Below, piece after piece: positions 12,263-24,842 of a stretch of DNA of 64,000 nt (within the stretch, counting starts at the first letter, position 1; the number at the start of each line of letters is the position of its first letter). The position numbers and the translations under genes are program-made. The DNA is from Maratus speciosus (Eukaryota > Arthropoda > Arachnida > Araneae > Salticidae), in contig OZ010795.1 in NCBI GenBank assembly GCA_963932465.1, positions 475,406,806 through 475,470,805 of the forward strand. Direction: 5' to 3'. The notes below the pieces were generated by a model. The model saw only the letters and a list, made by a program, of their open reading frames with translations, had not been told where the DNA came from and made no database searches.

Positions 12263-12451
12263 TTCACAAGCAGAAAGTCATACTAATGTGTATTTGAAAT
12301 ATACGCCGAACTTTAACCCCCAATTTCTCAAAAACTAAGGCCCATTTGAAGAAATCCTTTCATCAGAATAATTAGTAGTATGACCCCCTACAACATACTT
12401 TGAAATCATCAAAATCTGCGCGCATCATGTTTGGTGGTGCCCTTGTTAGTC

Positions 12452-13359
12452 ATTCTGTAGCATTTCAACAATCGAGTACCGAAATTCAATTTGGATACAG
12501 CTCCTAAAATAACATCATTTTAAAATAATTGTTTTCTATGAAACTAATCGCATGAATTTCATCAGAATTTCTATTTTGTATAATTGAAGGGTGTGGAATT
12601 TTTATGATGGTGTCAGACTTGGGTATTGCTATCGAAAAAAACAAAGTTAGAATTTATTTTGATATGTAGTTCCCCTAAGTCAATTTTATATACACCATTT
12701 AAACGTAGACTTTATTTTTCCAATCATTTGGTACCGGTAACTTTCTTCTACAATAATTTGTTCCAGAGTTAGTAGGGGTGTTTGTTTACTTTATGTTTCC
12801 ACAACTGCATATTAAAGGGTGACTAAGCTTGTCAACAGTTACCACAGGAGGATATTTAAACTAAAATTACGACATTTTATCGCTATAAAAGCATTTTTTG
12901 GAGGGGGGATTTTGATATTGATCTTGTATAAAAAAAAATTGTATTTATTTAGATACCTTATTATTTCATTTTTGTTATGTGAGATTTTATCCCAGCGATA
13001 AATACCGATGCTTTATAATTGACAGGTATGCCAATATTTTATTAGGATACGATAAAATCTCCTGTGTAATGCAAGCTTATCATAATAAAATACAGTGTAA
13101 AACGCACTCGTAGACTTACTAAAACCTTGAAATAGCACAATTATTTGGAAATTGCGAATATGAATTCAATGTGACAACGGTGTGTTTTGCGGGAGAGGGG
13201 GGGGGGGGGAGGGGCTCTGACGCCATCCTCAATAGCTGTAGATTTTTATTATAAAAATTTCCAGCAATAAGCAGTTAAAAAGCATATTTGCATGGAATCG
13301 TGTTTAATATAACAGTTCCTAAAAGTTAGATCTTCTGCATCTTTAGAAATTTTCTTTTA
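12452..13359. other. Mixed flank with a fragment of repeat K and a poly-G tract
   Basis: About 12640-12815 matches part of repeat K (reverse complement of about 2460-2620, including 'tttggtacc' and 'agagttagt'). A G-rich run of about 14 lies near 13197. Nothing else is recognised. Confidence 0.5.
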
Positions 13360-16300
13360 TCTATACTCATCATCATCATCATCATCATCATCATATTATA
13401 AAGAGGTAAAAATTGTTTATTTGTAGGAGGTAAGCTCAGGAACTACCGAACCGATTTCAAAAGTAATGGTATCAAAATGATGGTGTTCGCCCAACTTAGA
13501 ACATAGGCTATGTCTTATGTCGGTGCCACTACCCCAAAGGGGGTGCAGGAGCAAAAAACGTTCTAAAAATGCGATTTTTGCGTTACTGAAGGGCCTAGAA
13601 ATATGAAATTTGGAATATTAGTTATAAGATATAAATGGTGTCTAAGAACAGTTCTTAAACATTCGAAATTTAAAAGGGGTGAAAATGCACAAAAAGCATT
13701 CTAAAAAACGTTCGAAATGGTAGTTTCTTCATAATCTCAGGAAATACCAAACCGATTTAAAAAATATTGGTATCAAAATGATGGTGTTAGTCCAACTTAG
13801 AACATAGGCTATATTTTATGTCGGTGCCACTACCCGAAAGGGGGTGCAGGAGCAAAAAACGTTCTAAAAATACGATTTTTGCGTTACTGAAGGACCTAGA
13901 AATATGAAATTTGGAATATTAGTTACTTATAAGATATAAATCGTGTCTAAGAATAGTTCTTAAACAATTCGAAATTTGAAGAGGGTGAAAATGCACAAAA
14001 AGCGTTCTAAAAAACGTTCTAAATGGCAGTTTCTACATAATCTCAGGAAATACCAAACCGATTTAAAAAATATTGGTATCAAAATGATGGTGTTAGTCCA
14101 ACTTAGAACATAGGCCATATTTTATGTCGGTGCCACTACTCCAAAGGGGGTGCAGGAGCAAAAAACGTTCTAAAAATGCGATTTTTGCGTTACTGAAGGA
14201 CCTAGAAATATAAAATTTGGAATATTTGTTACTTATAAGATATAAATGGTGTCTAAGAACAGTTCTTAAACAATTCGAAATTTAAAAGGAGTGAAAATGC
14301 ACAAAAAGCGTTCTAAAAAACGTTCTAAATGATAGTTTCTACATAATCTCAGGAAATACCAAACCGATTTAAAAAATATTGGTGTCAAAATGATAGTGAC
14401 AACGTTTGCTTCAAGATAGACTATGTTTTATGTCGGTGCCACTACACCAAAGGGGGTGTAGGAGCAAAAAACGTTCTAAAAATGCGATTTATGTGTTACT
14501 GATGGGCCTAAAAATATGAAATTTGAAGTATCAGCTACTTATTAGATATAAAGGATTTCTAAGAACAGTTCTTAAACAATTCGAAATTTAAAAGGGGTGA
14601 AAATGCGCGAAAAGCGTACTAAAAAACATTCTAAATGGTAGTTTCTACACAATCTCAGGAAATACCAAACCGATTTAAAAAATAATGGCGTCAAAATGAT
14701 GGTGAAAATCCTTGCTCCAACATAGGCTATGTTTTAAGTCGGTGCCACTACCCCAAAGAGCTGCAGGAGAAAAAATGTTCTAAATTGTGTTTTTTGCGTG
14801 ACGGAAGGGCCTTGAATCGTGAAATTTAGAATGTTAGTTAGTTATAAGATATCAATGATCTCTAAGGGCATTTCCTAAAAAAAATCGAAATTTAAAAGGG
14901 GGCTCAAAATGCGCAAAAAGCGTTGTAAAAAACGTTCTAAATTGCAATTTCTATGCAATCTCAGGAAATACTGAACCGATTTCAAATATAATGGTGTTAA
15001 AATGATGGTGACAGATCTTGCTCCAAGATAGGCTATATTTTATATATGTTTCCACTAACCCAGAGGAGATGCAGGAGCAAAATGAGCGAAAAGCGTTCTA
15101 AAAACGTTCTAAATGCCGATTTGTCACCAATATCTCAGGAAGAATCAAACTGATTTCAAAAGTAATACTAAGAAATTGATGCTGACAGCCTCTGCTCTAA
15201 CATAGACGCTATTTTAAGTCGGTATCACTATCACCTAGACGTTGCAGGAGCAAAAAAGCGTTCCAAATTCCGATTTTTGTGATCGGTAGGGGCTAGCAAC
15301 TTAAAATTAGGCAAGGTACATATGTATTACATATAAATGATCTTTAAGAACAGTTTCGAAAAAATTGGAAATTTAAAGAGGGGTGAAAATGCGCGAAAAG
15401 CGTTCTAAAAACGTTCTAAATTGCGATTTCTACTCAATCTCAGGAAATTCCAGAGCTATTTCAAAAGTAATATTTGCAAATCAATGGTGACAGTCCCTGC
15501 TATAACATAGGTTATATTTTATGTTGCTGTCTCTACCATCTGAGGGTTGAAAAAGCAAAACATGTTCTAATTTGCGTTTTTTGCATAATTGAAGGGTCTA
15601 ACACTTTGAAGTATGGCATGTTATTTACTTACAAGATGCAAATGCTTTCTATGAACTGTGGAAAGAAAATTTCAAATTTAAAAAGATGAAGTGAGCGAAA
15701 AGCGTTATAAATTACAATTTTTATGTAATCTTTTCAAATACCAAACCGATTAAAAAAATAATGATAACAAATTGTTGGTGATAGAACCTGCTCAAACATA
15801 AGCTATATTTTATGTCTGTGCTACTACCACCAGTTGGGTTGCAGTAGCTAAAAAACTTCTAAATTGCGATATCTGTGATACTGAAAAGGCTAGAAACTTT
15901 AAATATGGCATGGTAGTTACTTATAATATATAAATGCCCTCGAAGGACTGTCGAAAATAAATTCGAATTAAAAGGAGTGAAGTGAAGGGGAGGTGCGAAA
16001 AGTCTAAAAAATTCCTAAATTACGATTTCTACGCTATTTCAGGAAATATAAACCAAATATAAATGTAATAGTTGTGAATCAATGGTAACAGTCTCTGATC
16101 CTACACAGGCTATATTTTATGCCGATGATTCTACCACCTGGGATTCACAAGAACAACAAACGCTCTAAGAAAGGCCTTTAAAAGCTTTCTAAATTACGTT
16201 TCTGTGGAATATTAGGAAATAACAAATCAATTTCAAAATTAATGTTGGCAAATTAATGGTGACAGTTCCTATTTCAACATAGCCCTTTATGTTGAGAGAG

Positions 16301-16701
16301 GTGGTAGGATTTGGAATTTGACATGATGGTCAATTTTAAGATGTAAGAAGATGGTTTCTAATAAAATCAAAACTTCAAATGAATACTGAAATGAGCGTAT
16401 TAATTGAGCATAAAAGTTTCAATATATTTTCTAATTTATTATTTATTCAGTTTTATTTCATTTTATTAATTTAAGTCTCATTTCTGCCTTATGCAGTGTA
16501 ACAATGATATTTAATCAAACTGTGTTTTAAATAGTAATTTTTTAAATTATTCCTAAAACTAATAAGTACCTTTTAATAAAATAAAATATTACCTTTTAAT
16601 AAAATAAAAATTTAGTTAGTACCTTTTAATAAAAATTAGACATATAAATATCACTTGGCATATTTCAAATACTACGCGAGCAAAGTCGCGGGGTTTGCTA
16701 G
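13360..16701 (+). mobile_element. Helitron-like element HelB, tandem-module type
   Basis: It starts after an A with TCTATACT, then a CAT microsatellite, then ATATTATAAAGAGG. It ends with the AGCAAA/TTTGCT hairpin and CTAG, followed by T. About eleven modules occur, most near 300 bp and some near 175 bp. No Rep or helicase frame is present. HelC begins six bases later. The module order resembles HelA and HelD read from their 5' ends. Confidence 0.8.
13366..13394. repeat. (CAT)n microsatellite inside the HelB 5' terminus
   Basis: About nine CAT units sit between TCTATACT and ATATTATAAAG, where the sister copies have only a few bases. Confidence 0.9.
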
Positions 16702-16707
16702 TATATA

Positions 16708-19700
16708 TCTATACTTCCTATTATAAAGAGGAAAAAATTGTTTATTTGTCGGAGATAAGCTCTGGAACTACCGAATCGATTCCAAAAGTAATGGTATCAA
16801 AATGATGGTGTTAGTTCAACTTAGAACATAGGCTATATCTGATGCCGGTGCCACTACCCCAAAGGGGGTGTAGGAGCAAAAAATGTTCTAAAAATGCGAT
16901 TTTAGCCTTACTGAAGGGCCTAGAAATGTGAAATTTTGAATATTAGTTACTTATAAGATATAAATGATGTCTAAGAACAGTTTTTAAATAATTCGAAATT
17001 TAAAAGGGGTGAAAATGCACAAAAAGCGTACTAAAAACGTTCTAAATGGTAGTTTCTACACAATCTCAGGAAATACCAAACCGATTTAAATAATATTGGT
17101 GTCAAAATGATAGTGACAACGCTTGCTCCAAGATAGGCTATGCTTTATGTCGGTGTCACTACCACAAAGGAAATGCAGGAGCAAAAAACGTTCTAAAAAT
17201 GCTATTTATGTGTTACTGAAGGGCCTAGAAATATGAAATTTGAAATATTTGCTACTTATTATATATAAAGGATTTCTAAGAACAGTTCTTAAACTATTCG
17301 AAATTTAATAGGGGTGAAAATGCACAAAAAGCATTCTAAAAAACATTCTAAATGGTGGTTTCTACACAATCTCAGGAAATATCAAACCGATTTAAAAAAT
17401 ATTGGTATCAAAATGATGGTGATAACTCTTGCTCTAAGATAGGCTATGTTTTATGTCGGTGCCACTACCCCAAAGGGGGTGCAGGGTCAAAAAACCTTCT
17501 AAAAATGCGATTTATCTGTTACTGAAGGCCATAGAAATATTAAATTTGAAATATTTGCTACTTATTAGATATAAAGGTCTATATATAGATATATATATAT
17601 TAAATATAAAGATATCTAAGAAGAGTTCTTAAACAATTCGAAATTTAAAAGGGGTGAAAATGCACGAAAAGCGTTCTAAAAACTTTCTACATGGTGGTTT
17701 CTACACAATCTCAGGAAACCCCGAACCTATCTAAAAAATAATAGCGTCAAAATGATGGTGACAACCATTGCTCCAACATAGGCTATGTTTTATGTCGGTG
17801 CCACTACCCCAAATGGGGTTCAAAGAAAAACGTTCTAAATTGCAGATTTTGCGTTACCGAAGGGCTTAGAATCGGGAAATTTGGAATGGTAGTTAGTTAT
17901 AAGATATCAATGATCTCTAAGGACATTTCCTAAAAAAAATCGAAATTTAAAAGGAGGTCAAAATGCACAAAAAGCGTTGTAAAAAACGTTCTAAATTGCG
18001 ATTTCTATGCAATCTCAGGAAGTACTGAACCGATTTCAAATATAATAGTGTAAAAATGATGGTGACAGATCTTGCTCCAAGATAGGCTATATTTTATATT
18101 TGTTTCTACTACCCCAGAGGAGATGCAGGAGCAAAATGCGCAAAAAGCGTTCTAAAAACGTTTTAAATGCCGAGTTGTCAGCAATATCTGAGGAAGAATC
18201 AAACTCATTTCAAACGTAATGGTAAGACATTGATGCTTACAGCCTCTGCTCTAACATAGACGCTATTTTATGTCGGTATCACTATCACCTAGACGTTTTA
18301 GGAGTAAAAATCCTTTTAAATTTCGATTTTTGTGATCGGTAGGGGCTAACAACTTAAAATCAGGCAAGGTACATATTTATTAGATATAAATGATCTTTAA
18401 GAATAGTTTCAAAAAAATTGGAAATTTAAAAAGGGGAGAAAATGCGCGAAAAGCGTTCTGAAAACGTTCTAAATTGCGATTTTTACTCAATCTCAGGAAA
18501 TACCGAAACTATTTCAAAAGTAATGGTTGCAAATCAATGGTGGCAGTCCCTGCTATAACATATGTTATATTTTATGTTACTCTCACTACCATCTGAGGGT
18601 TGCAAAAGTAAAACATCTTCTAATTTGCGTTTATTGCACAACTGATGGCTGTATCTTATGTCCGTGCCACTGGCCAAAATGGGGTGCAGGAGCAAAAAAC
18701 GTTCATAAAATTCGATTTTTGTGTTACTGAAGGGCCTCGAAACATGAAATTTGGAATGGTAGTTACTTCTAAGATACTAATGATCTCTAAGGACATTTAA
18801 AAAAAATCGAAATTTAAAAGGGGTGAAAATGGGCAAAAAGCGTTCTAAAAAACGTTCTAAATGGCCATATCAAGAAGCACCAAACCGAATTAAAAAATAA
18901 TGGTGTCAAAATGATGGTGATAACCCTTGCTCTAACATAGGCTACAGTTTATTTCTGTGCCACTACCCCTAAAGGGGGGTGCAGGAGCAAAAAAACGTTC
19001 GAAATTGCGATTTTTGTGTTACTGAAGGGCCCAGATACATGGAATTTGGCATGGTAGTTACTTATTAGATATAAATGACCTCTAAGAACTGTTCTTAAAC
19101 AATTCGAAATTTAAAAGAGGTGAAAATGCGCAAAAGACGTTCTAAAAAACTTTCTAAATGGCGATTTTTACTCAATCTCAAGAAGTACCAAACCGATTTA
19201 AAAAATAATGGTGTCAAAATGATGGTGACAAGCTTTGCTCCAACATAGGCTATATTTTATGTCTGTGCCATAACCCCCCAAAGGGGGTTGCAGGAGCAAA
19301 GAAAGTTAGAAGATGCGATTTTTGTGTTACTGAAGGGTCAAGAAAAATGAAATTTGGAATGGTAGTTATAAGATATAAATGATCTCTAAGAACATTTCTT
19401 AAAAAATTCGAAATTTAAAAGGGGTGAAAATGCTCGAAAATAGTTCTAAAAAACGTTCTAAATGGAGATTTCTGCGCAATTTCAGAAAGTACCCAACCGA
19501 TTTCAAAAGTAATGATTGGAAATTGATGATGACAGTCCTTGCTCCACCATAAAATCTACTTCATGTCGGCGTCACTACCACCTTGCGGTTGCATGTTAAA
19601 AGACGTTCTGAATTAGGATTTTTGTGTTACTGAAGGGGCTAGCAAATTGAAATTTGGCATTGTAATTACTTATGAGATGTAAATGCTCTCTCAGAAGAGT

Positions 19701-21018
19701 TCCTTAAAAGTTTGAATTTTAGTGGGGGAAAATAAACGAAAAGCGTTTTAAAAACGTTCTAAATAGCGATTTCTACAAAATCTCAGGATATATAAATCGA
19801 TTTAAGAAGTAATTGTTTCAAATTGATGGTTACAGTCCCCGCTCCAACATAGCTTATATTTTACGTTGTTGTCGCTACCACCTGGGGTTACAGAAGCAAA
19901 TAATGTTCTAAATTGCTTTTTTGTGTTAAAGAGGGGGTCTAACATTTTAAATTTGGAATGGTAATTACTTCAAAAATGTAAATGCTTTCTAAGAATTGTC
20001 GAAGGAAAATTCCAAAGCGAAAAACGTACTATAAGCGTTCTAAATTACGATTTTTATGCAATCGTATGAAATACGAAACCGATTTCAAGCATAATGGTTG
20101 CAAATTGATGGTGATAGAACCTCCTCAAACATAAGCTATTTTTTATGTAGGTGTCACAACCCCTAGAGGGTTGAAGGAGCAAAAAACTTTCTAAATTGCG
20201 ATTTCTGTGGTACTGAAGAGGCTAGAAACTTTAAATATAGCACGGTAGTTGCTTATAAAATATAAATGTCCTCTAAAAACAGTCGAAAATAAATTCGAAA
20301 TTAAAAAGGGGTGAAGCGAAGGGAAGGAGCGAAAAGCATTCTAAAAGAGTCCTACATTACGTTTTCTATGGAATCTCAGGATATAATAAACTGATTACAG
20401 ATGTTTTTGGTTGCGAATCAAGAGTGATAGTCCCTGATCCTATACAGGCTATATTGTAACCTGTGTCACTACCACCTGGTAGGCAGGAACAACAAGAAAG
20501 CCTTTTAAAGCATCTAAATTCCGTTTTCTATAGAATATTAGGAAATACCAACCGCTTTCAAGGTTAATGTTGGCAAATTAATGGTGACAGTCTCTGTTTC
20601 AACCTTTTTCGAGACATTCTATTTCAACTCTGTTTCGGCATTTTATGTTGGTGCCACTAACACCAGAGAGGTGGTAGACTATTATACAAGAAGCTTGAAA
20701 TATGACATGATGGTTATTTTTGAGATGTAAATGTGTTAAGATGATTTTTAAAAAAATTCAAAACTTCAAATAAAATGAGCATAAAAGTCTCAAAATACTT
20801 TCTAAATTATCATTTATTTGGATTCAGTTTTCGTTCTTCTTATTAATTAAAATCTCATTTCTGTCTATTGCACTTTTATAATGAAGTTTAGTCAAACTGT
20901 GGCTTAATTTGTAATTTTTGAATTATTCCAAAAAGTGTTCATCTAATAAAAAATAGTCATGCAAATATCATGTGGCATCTTTCAAATATTACGCGAGCAA
21001 AGCCGCGGGGTTTGCTAG
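16708..21018 (+). mobile_element. Helitron-like element HelC, tandem-module type (longest)
   Basis: The 5' end is TCTATACTTCCTATTATAAAG after an A. The 3' end is the GC-rich hairpin and CTAG before T. It lies head to tail with HelB, separated by TATATA. About fifteen modules make it the longest of four copies. An AT-rich expansion interrupts one module near 17571-17616. The short frames that start with the same few residues here and in the other copies are the same module translated, not genes. Confidence 0.8.
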
Positions 21019-21295
21019 TAGAAATATATATAGATATGTGACAGTAAATTGCGTATTGTAGAATGTCACGTATTGTTTGAAGTGAGATGAAAATTAAAAT
21101 GTCTTGGGAAATTGAGGTTGAAGTCCCTGATTTGCAGATTTACTAGTTTAAGAATGTACATATTACTTAACACTCACATACACTGTTAAAAATTCCTGTA
21201 AAAACACAAAAGAGAAACAGAGATTCTTTTTAAAAGGCATTAGTTTTCAGTTAAAAGCATTCGATCAAAATTCTAAATCTTTAATTAACACTTTT
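21019..21295. other. Unassigned short stretch
   Basis: Lies between HelC and repeat K copy 2. Nothing is recognised apart from weak similarity of the right end to sequence past 7120. Confidence 0.4.
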
Positions 21296-22463
21296 TAATA
21301 CTTTCCAACGTAGTTGAAAAGTGTTTATGACTTTGATTTGTCTGTTCATGCTCTAATTCGTGTAAATATTCTCGGATTGACATGTAATTGATATACTTAC
21401 TGAGATTTACCATGGCATGTTTGGTATTGAAAACGAAGTCTGTAGCGTTCATAGTTTATTTACATGGACACTCAAAGTTATTCCGTTTCATTATTGTCTA
21501 CTGGGAAAAATCATTTGCGGTGTATTTTAAAGCTGTTACACAATTTTAAGCATAATGAAATTTATACATATTATTGAGGATACACATTATTGCATTAGAA
21601 CATGATTACTATAAAATATCTAATTTGTAGCATTTACAGTATGTAAACAGGGTAACTCAAAAGTATTTTGTTATATTATGGTCTATAAAGAAAAATCATT
21701 TGCAGCGTATTTTAATGATGTTATACTCTGTTAGAAACATAATGAAATTTATATAAATTTCTGAGGTGCACTAAAAACTGGTTTCTGTAAAATATGGGTT
21801 GCAACGTATTTATCATTCATTTACTTTTACAGGGTCACACAAAAGAGTTCGGTTATATAATGGTCTACCGGGAAAACTGTTTGCAGCGGATTTTAATTAG
21901 GTTGCTTTATTTTAAACAAGATGAAATTGGTGTACATAACTGAAGTTTACTACAAGTTGCTTGTAGTGGAATATGATGTGCATCGCATTTATCGTTCATT
22001 TACTGGGACACATAAGACATTTCGGATAGAATACTGTATATTAAGGATTGTCTGTTAAGGGTGATTGCTGAAAGCGCGTTTTCAGTTATAGTGTGAGTTA
22101 TAAGGTTAACTAAATTTTTTAATACTATGTGGTGCGTACAAATTGTGTAGACCATATACCGGTCTATAAAAGAATTCGTAAGCTTTAGGGAAAATGAGCG
22201 CGAATTACTTAACGGTGTTTTTTAATTTGAGTTATGCATTTTCAAGCTCAGATATATTTAGTATACTGAGAGATGCTTGTAGAATTCAAATAAAATAATA
22301 TACATGGCTATGCAAAAAAATGAATACATGAATACTGATGAATATATCACTTATGAATAGTAATTCCTGGAAGTGAGATTTAAGTAGTATTTATCATATT
22401 TTTGCTTGAATTAAAATTCTGTTCAATGTGTGACGTGTATAAAAACTTGTAGGTTCCAAAGTA

Positions 22464-24191
22464 CAAGGTGGCCATAATTAAACTGACGGTACTCAGCGTG
22501 TTCTGTAGTGCGATCTAATTGCGAGAATGGCGCCAAATTTTGTAGGAAGATTAAACAAGACGTGGGACGAAGGATTCCACGAAAAAAAAGTAGTTCCAAA
22601 AATCACCGCCCGGGGAATATGTGGCGCTGTGTATTCGAAAAAGAGAGTTTTAAAAAATGAAGCATCAATACTGAAATAAAATTACCGTTTATTTAACGAA
22701 TTTAGCAACTTAATCCAAGCTCAAAATGGTAATATCATAATTTATAAAAAGCTAAAAATTTACATAAACACTGCTAAAGTTTCCTTATCTGCAATTTCAC
22801 CTACAAAGCCCCAAAGAAAGCAACAGCAGCAGAAGAAGTTCTTTATTCAAATTTCACGTTACATCTTTTGGCCCAGTGCCAGCTTGTTCGACTTTAAAAG
22901 ATAATATGCAACTGTTAGAAGCAATTTCATTGAAAGTTATTTTCATAGTGTCTCCTTCTTTAGTCGAGCGAGCTCTACTAGTCAAATTCTTTTAACTCAG
23001 TCAGTGCAATGCACCAGGTGCTCTTCATGCTTTTAGAAACTACAAAAAAAATGCGTAAAGGTAACGGTCCTTTTTCAGTTAATGGTTTAAAAGCAATGGT
23101 CGAGAAGTTTGAGAAAACTGGTTCTCTAAATGTTCAGTCAGGCAGAAGACGAAAACCCGTATCACAGGATACAATCGAAATAGTGGCAATGGCGATTGTC
23201 GACAAAGCACCAGACAATATTGCTACCACTTCCAGCGCTCGTGCATAGTTCGGAATCCAGATATGCCTTATTGTACGGTATGGAAATTCCTACGAAAGAT
23301 TATCCATTTCTATCCGTACAAGATCAACCGTGTACAAGAGTTACGTCACACCGACCTTGATAAACAATTGAATTTTCTCTCACTTTTCTTGCCACAATGG
23401 AGTTGGACGATGCTTTCTTGGAAAATCTTATGGGAGACGAGGCCCACTTTTACTTGAATGGAACTATAAATACATAGAACTGCCGAATTTGGGATAACAA
23501 GTCACCAAGAGCATTCAAAGGAATTCCTTTGCATTCACCAAAGATACTGTTTGGTGTGGTTTCACAGCACATATGATCATAGGTCCATTCTTCAATGAGA
23601 ACAGTACTTCGACAGGACCTGTAACTTGTTCTGTTACCGGAGACAAATATCACCAAATGCTAAACAACTTTGTTATTCCAGCACTTCAGCAAAGAGAGTG
23701 CCTGGAGAAAATAATTTTCATGCAAGATGGAGCTCCTCCACATATAGCTTTGCGGGTACAGCAGCTGCTACGACAAAAATTCACAACAGAAAGAGTCATT
23801 AGCAGCTGTTTTCTAACTGCATGGCCACTTCGGTCCCCTGATCTTACACCCTGCGACTTTTGGCTATGGAGCTACCTAAAGTCCAAGGCCTGTCCAGGTA
23901 TCTGTGCACAGAATGCAATATGTGGTCCACAAAAACGGTGGCCACATCGAACCTGAGTTGGATGTGCTAAATAAACGGTAATTTTATTTCAGTATTGATT
24001 CTTCTTTTTTGAAACTCTCTTTTTCGAATACACAGCGCCACATATTCCATTGGCGGTGATTTTTTGAACTAATTTTTTTTTTCGCGGAATCCTTCGTCCG
24101 TCGTCTTGTTTAATCTTCCTACAAAATTTGGCGCCATTTTTGCAATTAGATCGCTCTACAGAACACTCTGAGTTTAATTATGGCCACCCTG
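22464..24191 (+). mobile_element. Mariner-type DNA transposon, 1.73 kb, long TIRs
   Basis: Flanked by TA (22462-22463 and 24192-24193). The ends are CAAGGTGGCC and, inverted, CAGGGTGGCC. The terminal inverted repeats are long (22464-22695 and 23968-24191) and run up to the 'ataaacggtaattttatt' motif on each side. They include 'tggcgccaaattttgtagg' and 'cgaatacacagcgcca'. The interior holds a broken transposase. TIRs of about 225-230 bp are long for a mariner. The strand given is that of the transposase. Confidence 0.9.
22961..23956 (+). pseudogene. Broken mariner-superfamily (SETMAR-like type) transposase
   Basis: A DDE/D transposase remnant in at least three frames. The N-terminal part begins near 22961 in another frame and continues as the HTH region with GPFSVNGLKAMVEKFEKTGS (23060-23130). 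The linker region with HFYPYKINRVQEL follows at 23263-23400. The first catalytic Asp survives in GDEAHFYLNG near 23430, but in a shifted frame. The catalytic core continues at 23573-23956 with QDGAPPH (second Asp) and SPDLTPCDFWLW (third Asp). I count about 42 residues between the second and third Asp, one more than the DD41D pattern and well above the 34 of classical mariner. Stops and frame changes make it inactive. The family call is confident and the subfamily call is not. Confidence 0.88.
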
Positions 24192-24605
24192 TATTTAAGT
24201 ACGTTTTCGTCTATTTTTAGAAATTTCTAAATGTGAATTTTCAATTGCATTATGAGTTTTCTAACTAAACTAAATTTTAGCAGTGTAGAATATATGCAAA
24301 TCTATTCATCATGTACACCTACATGTACCATCATCATCACCTACATTTCCGGCTATGTGCAGTAATTCCTAAAACTGGGTTTTCAAAAGTGTTATGCATT
24401 TTCTAAAATGTTTAATTAGATATCTTCTTTACCTTATTAAGCAGTTTTGTGAAGGTTGAACGGTTCTAGAAGTGATCGAAGGTGTTTCATAATCTATGCT
24501 TCATGTATGATTTTTCTTTCTTGTTAATACTTTGGTGGGAAAAAATTGCGCTTGCATTAGAAATTTTTTGCAGGAGGTTTAATATAAATCATTTTAATTT
24601 ACATA

Positions 24606-24840
24606 CATTGTAAAAAAAATACTGCCAGCTTTCCGGTAGGAATCGGAAAAATAGTTGTCCTTATCGTACCGGAATAATTTTCGACCCAGCTCGGAATAAA
24701 ATACGTAAAAATAAGGAAATAGTCAGTAAAACGGTATTTTACGGATTTTATTCTGAGCTGGGTTGGAAATTATTCCGGTACGATAAGGGCAACTATTTTT
24801 CCGATTCCTACCGGAAAACTGGCAGTATTTTTTTACAGTG
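24606..24840. mobile_element. Near-perfect palindromic MITE (235 bp)
   Basis: The ends are CATTGTAAAAAAAATACTG and, inverted, CACTGTAAAAAAATACTG, with TA on both sides (24604-24605, 24841-24842). The arms of about 105 bp differ at only a few positions and meet around a short AT-rich loop, so one strand could fold into a single long hairpin. It is a non-autonomous TA-targeting element. Confidence 0.88.
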
Positions 24841-24842
24841 TA

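Larger units (their letters stand above)
11667..12451. mobile_element. Foldback element FB-2 with tRNA-like arms
   Basis: The inverted arms (about 11667-12016 and 12125-12451) are separated by a loop of about 110 bp. Both arms carry 'aagggcaccaccaaacatga', 'attttgatgatttcaaagta', 'ccttagtttttgagaaat', then a tRNA-like block and a T-rich stretch. The layout parallels FB-1, with the same 'ccttagtt.ttgagaaa' phrase just outside a tRNA-like block, but the tRNA type differs. It contains no coding frame. Confidence 0.75.
21296..24540 (-). repeat. Dispersed repeat K, copy 2 (inverted, split by a mariner)
   Basis: 21296-22330 matches the reverse complement of 6235-7130. 22330-22463 and 24192-24540 continue as the reverse complement of about 2330-3010. 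The tandem modules restart near 21467, 21641, 21824 and 22000, each with a 'gggacac'-like start and an 'aatgaaat' block. The mariner at 22464-24191 splits it. Together the two copies define a repeat of about 1.5 kb before insertions. Confidence 0.65.

Noticed and set aside
8540..21000. Regularly spaced repeats that could suggest a CRISPR array or a multi-exon gene
   Set aside because: Units are about 300 bp, degenerate throughout, with no constant short repeat separating unique spacers, and they lie inside elements with Helitron-like ends.
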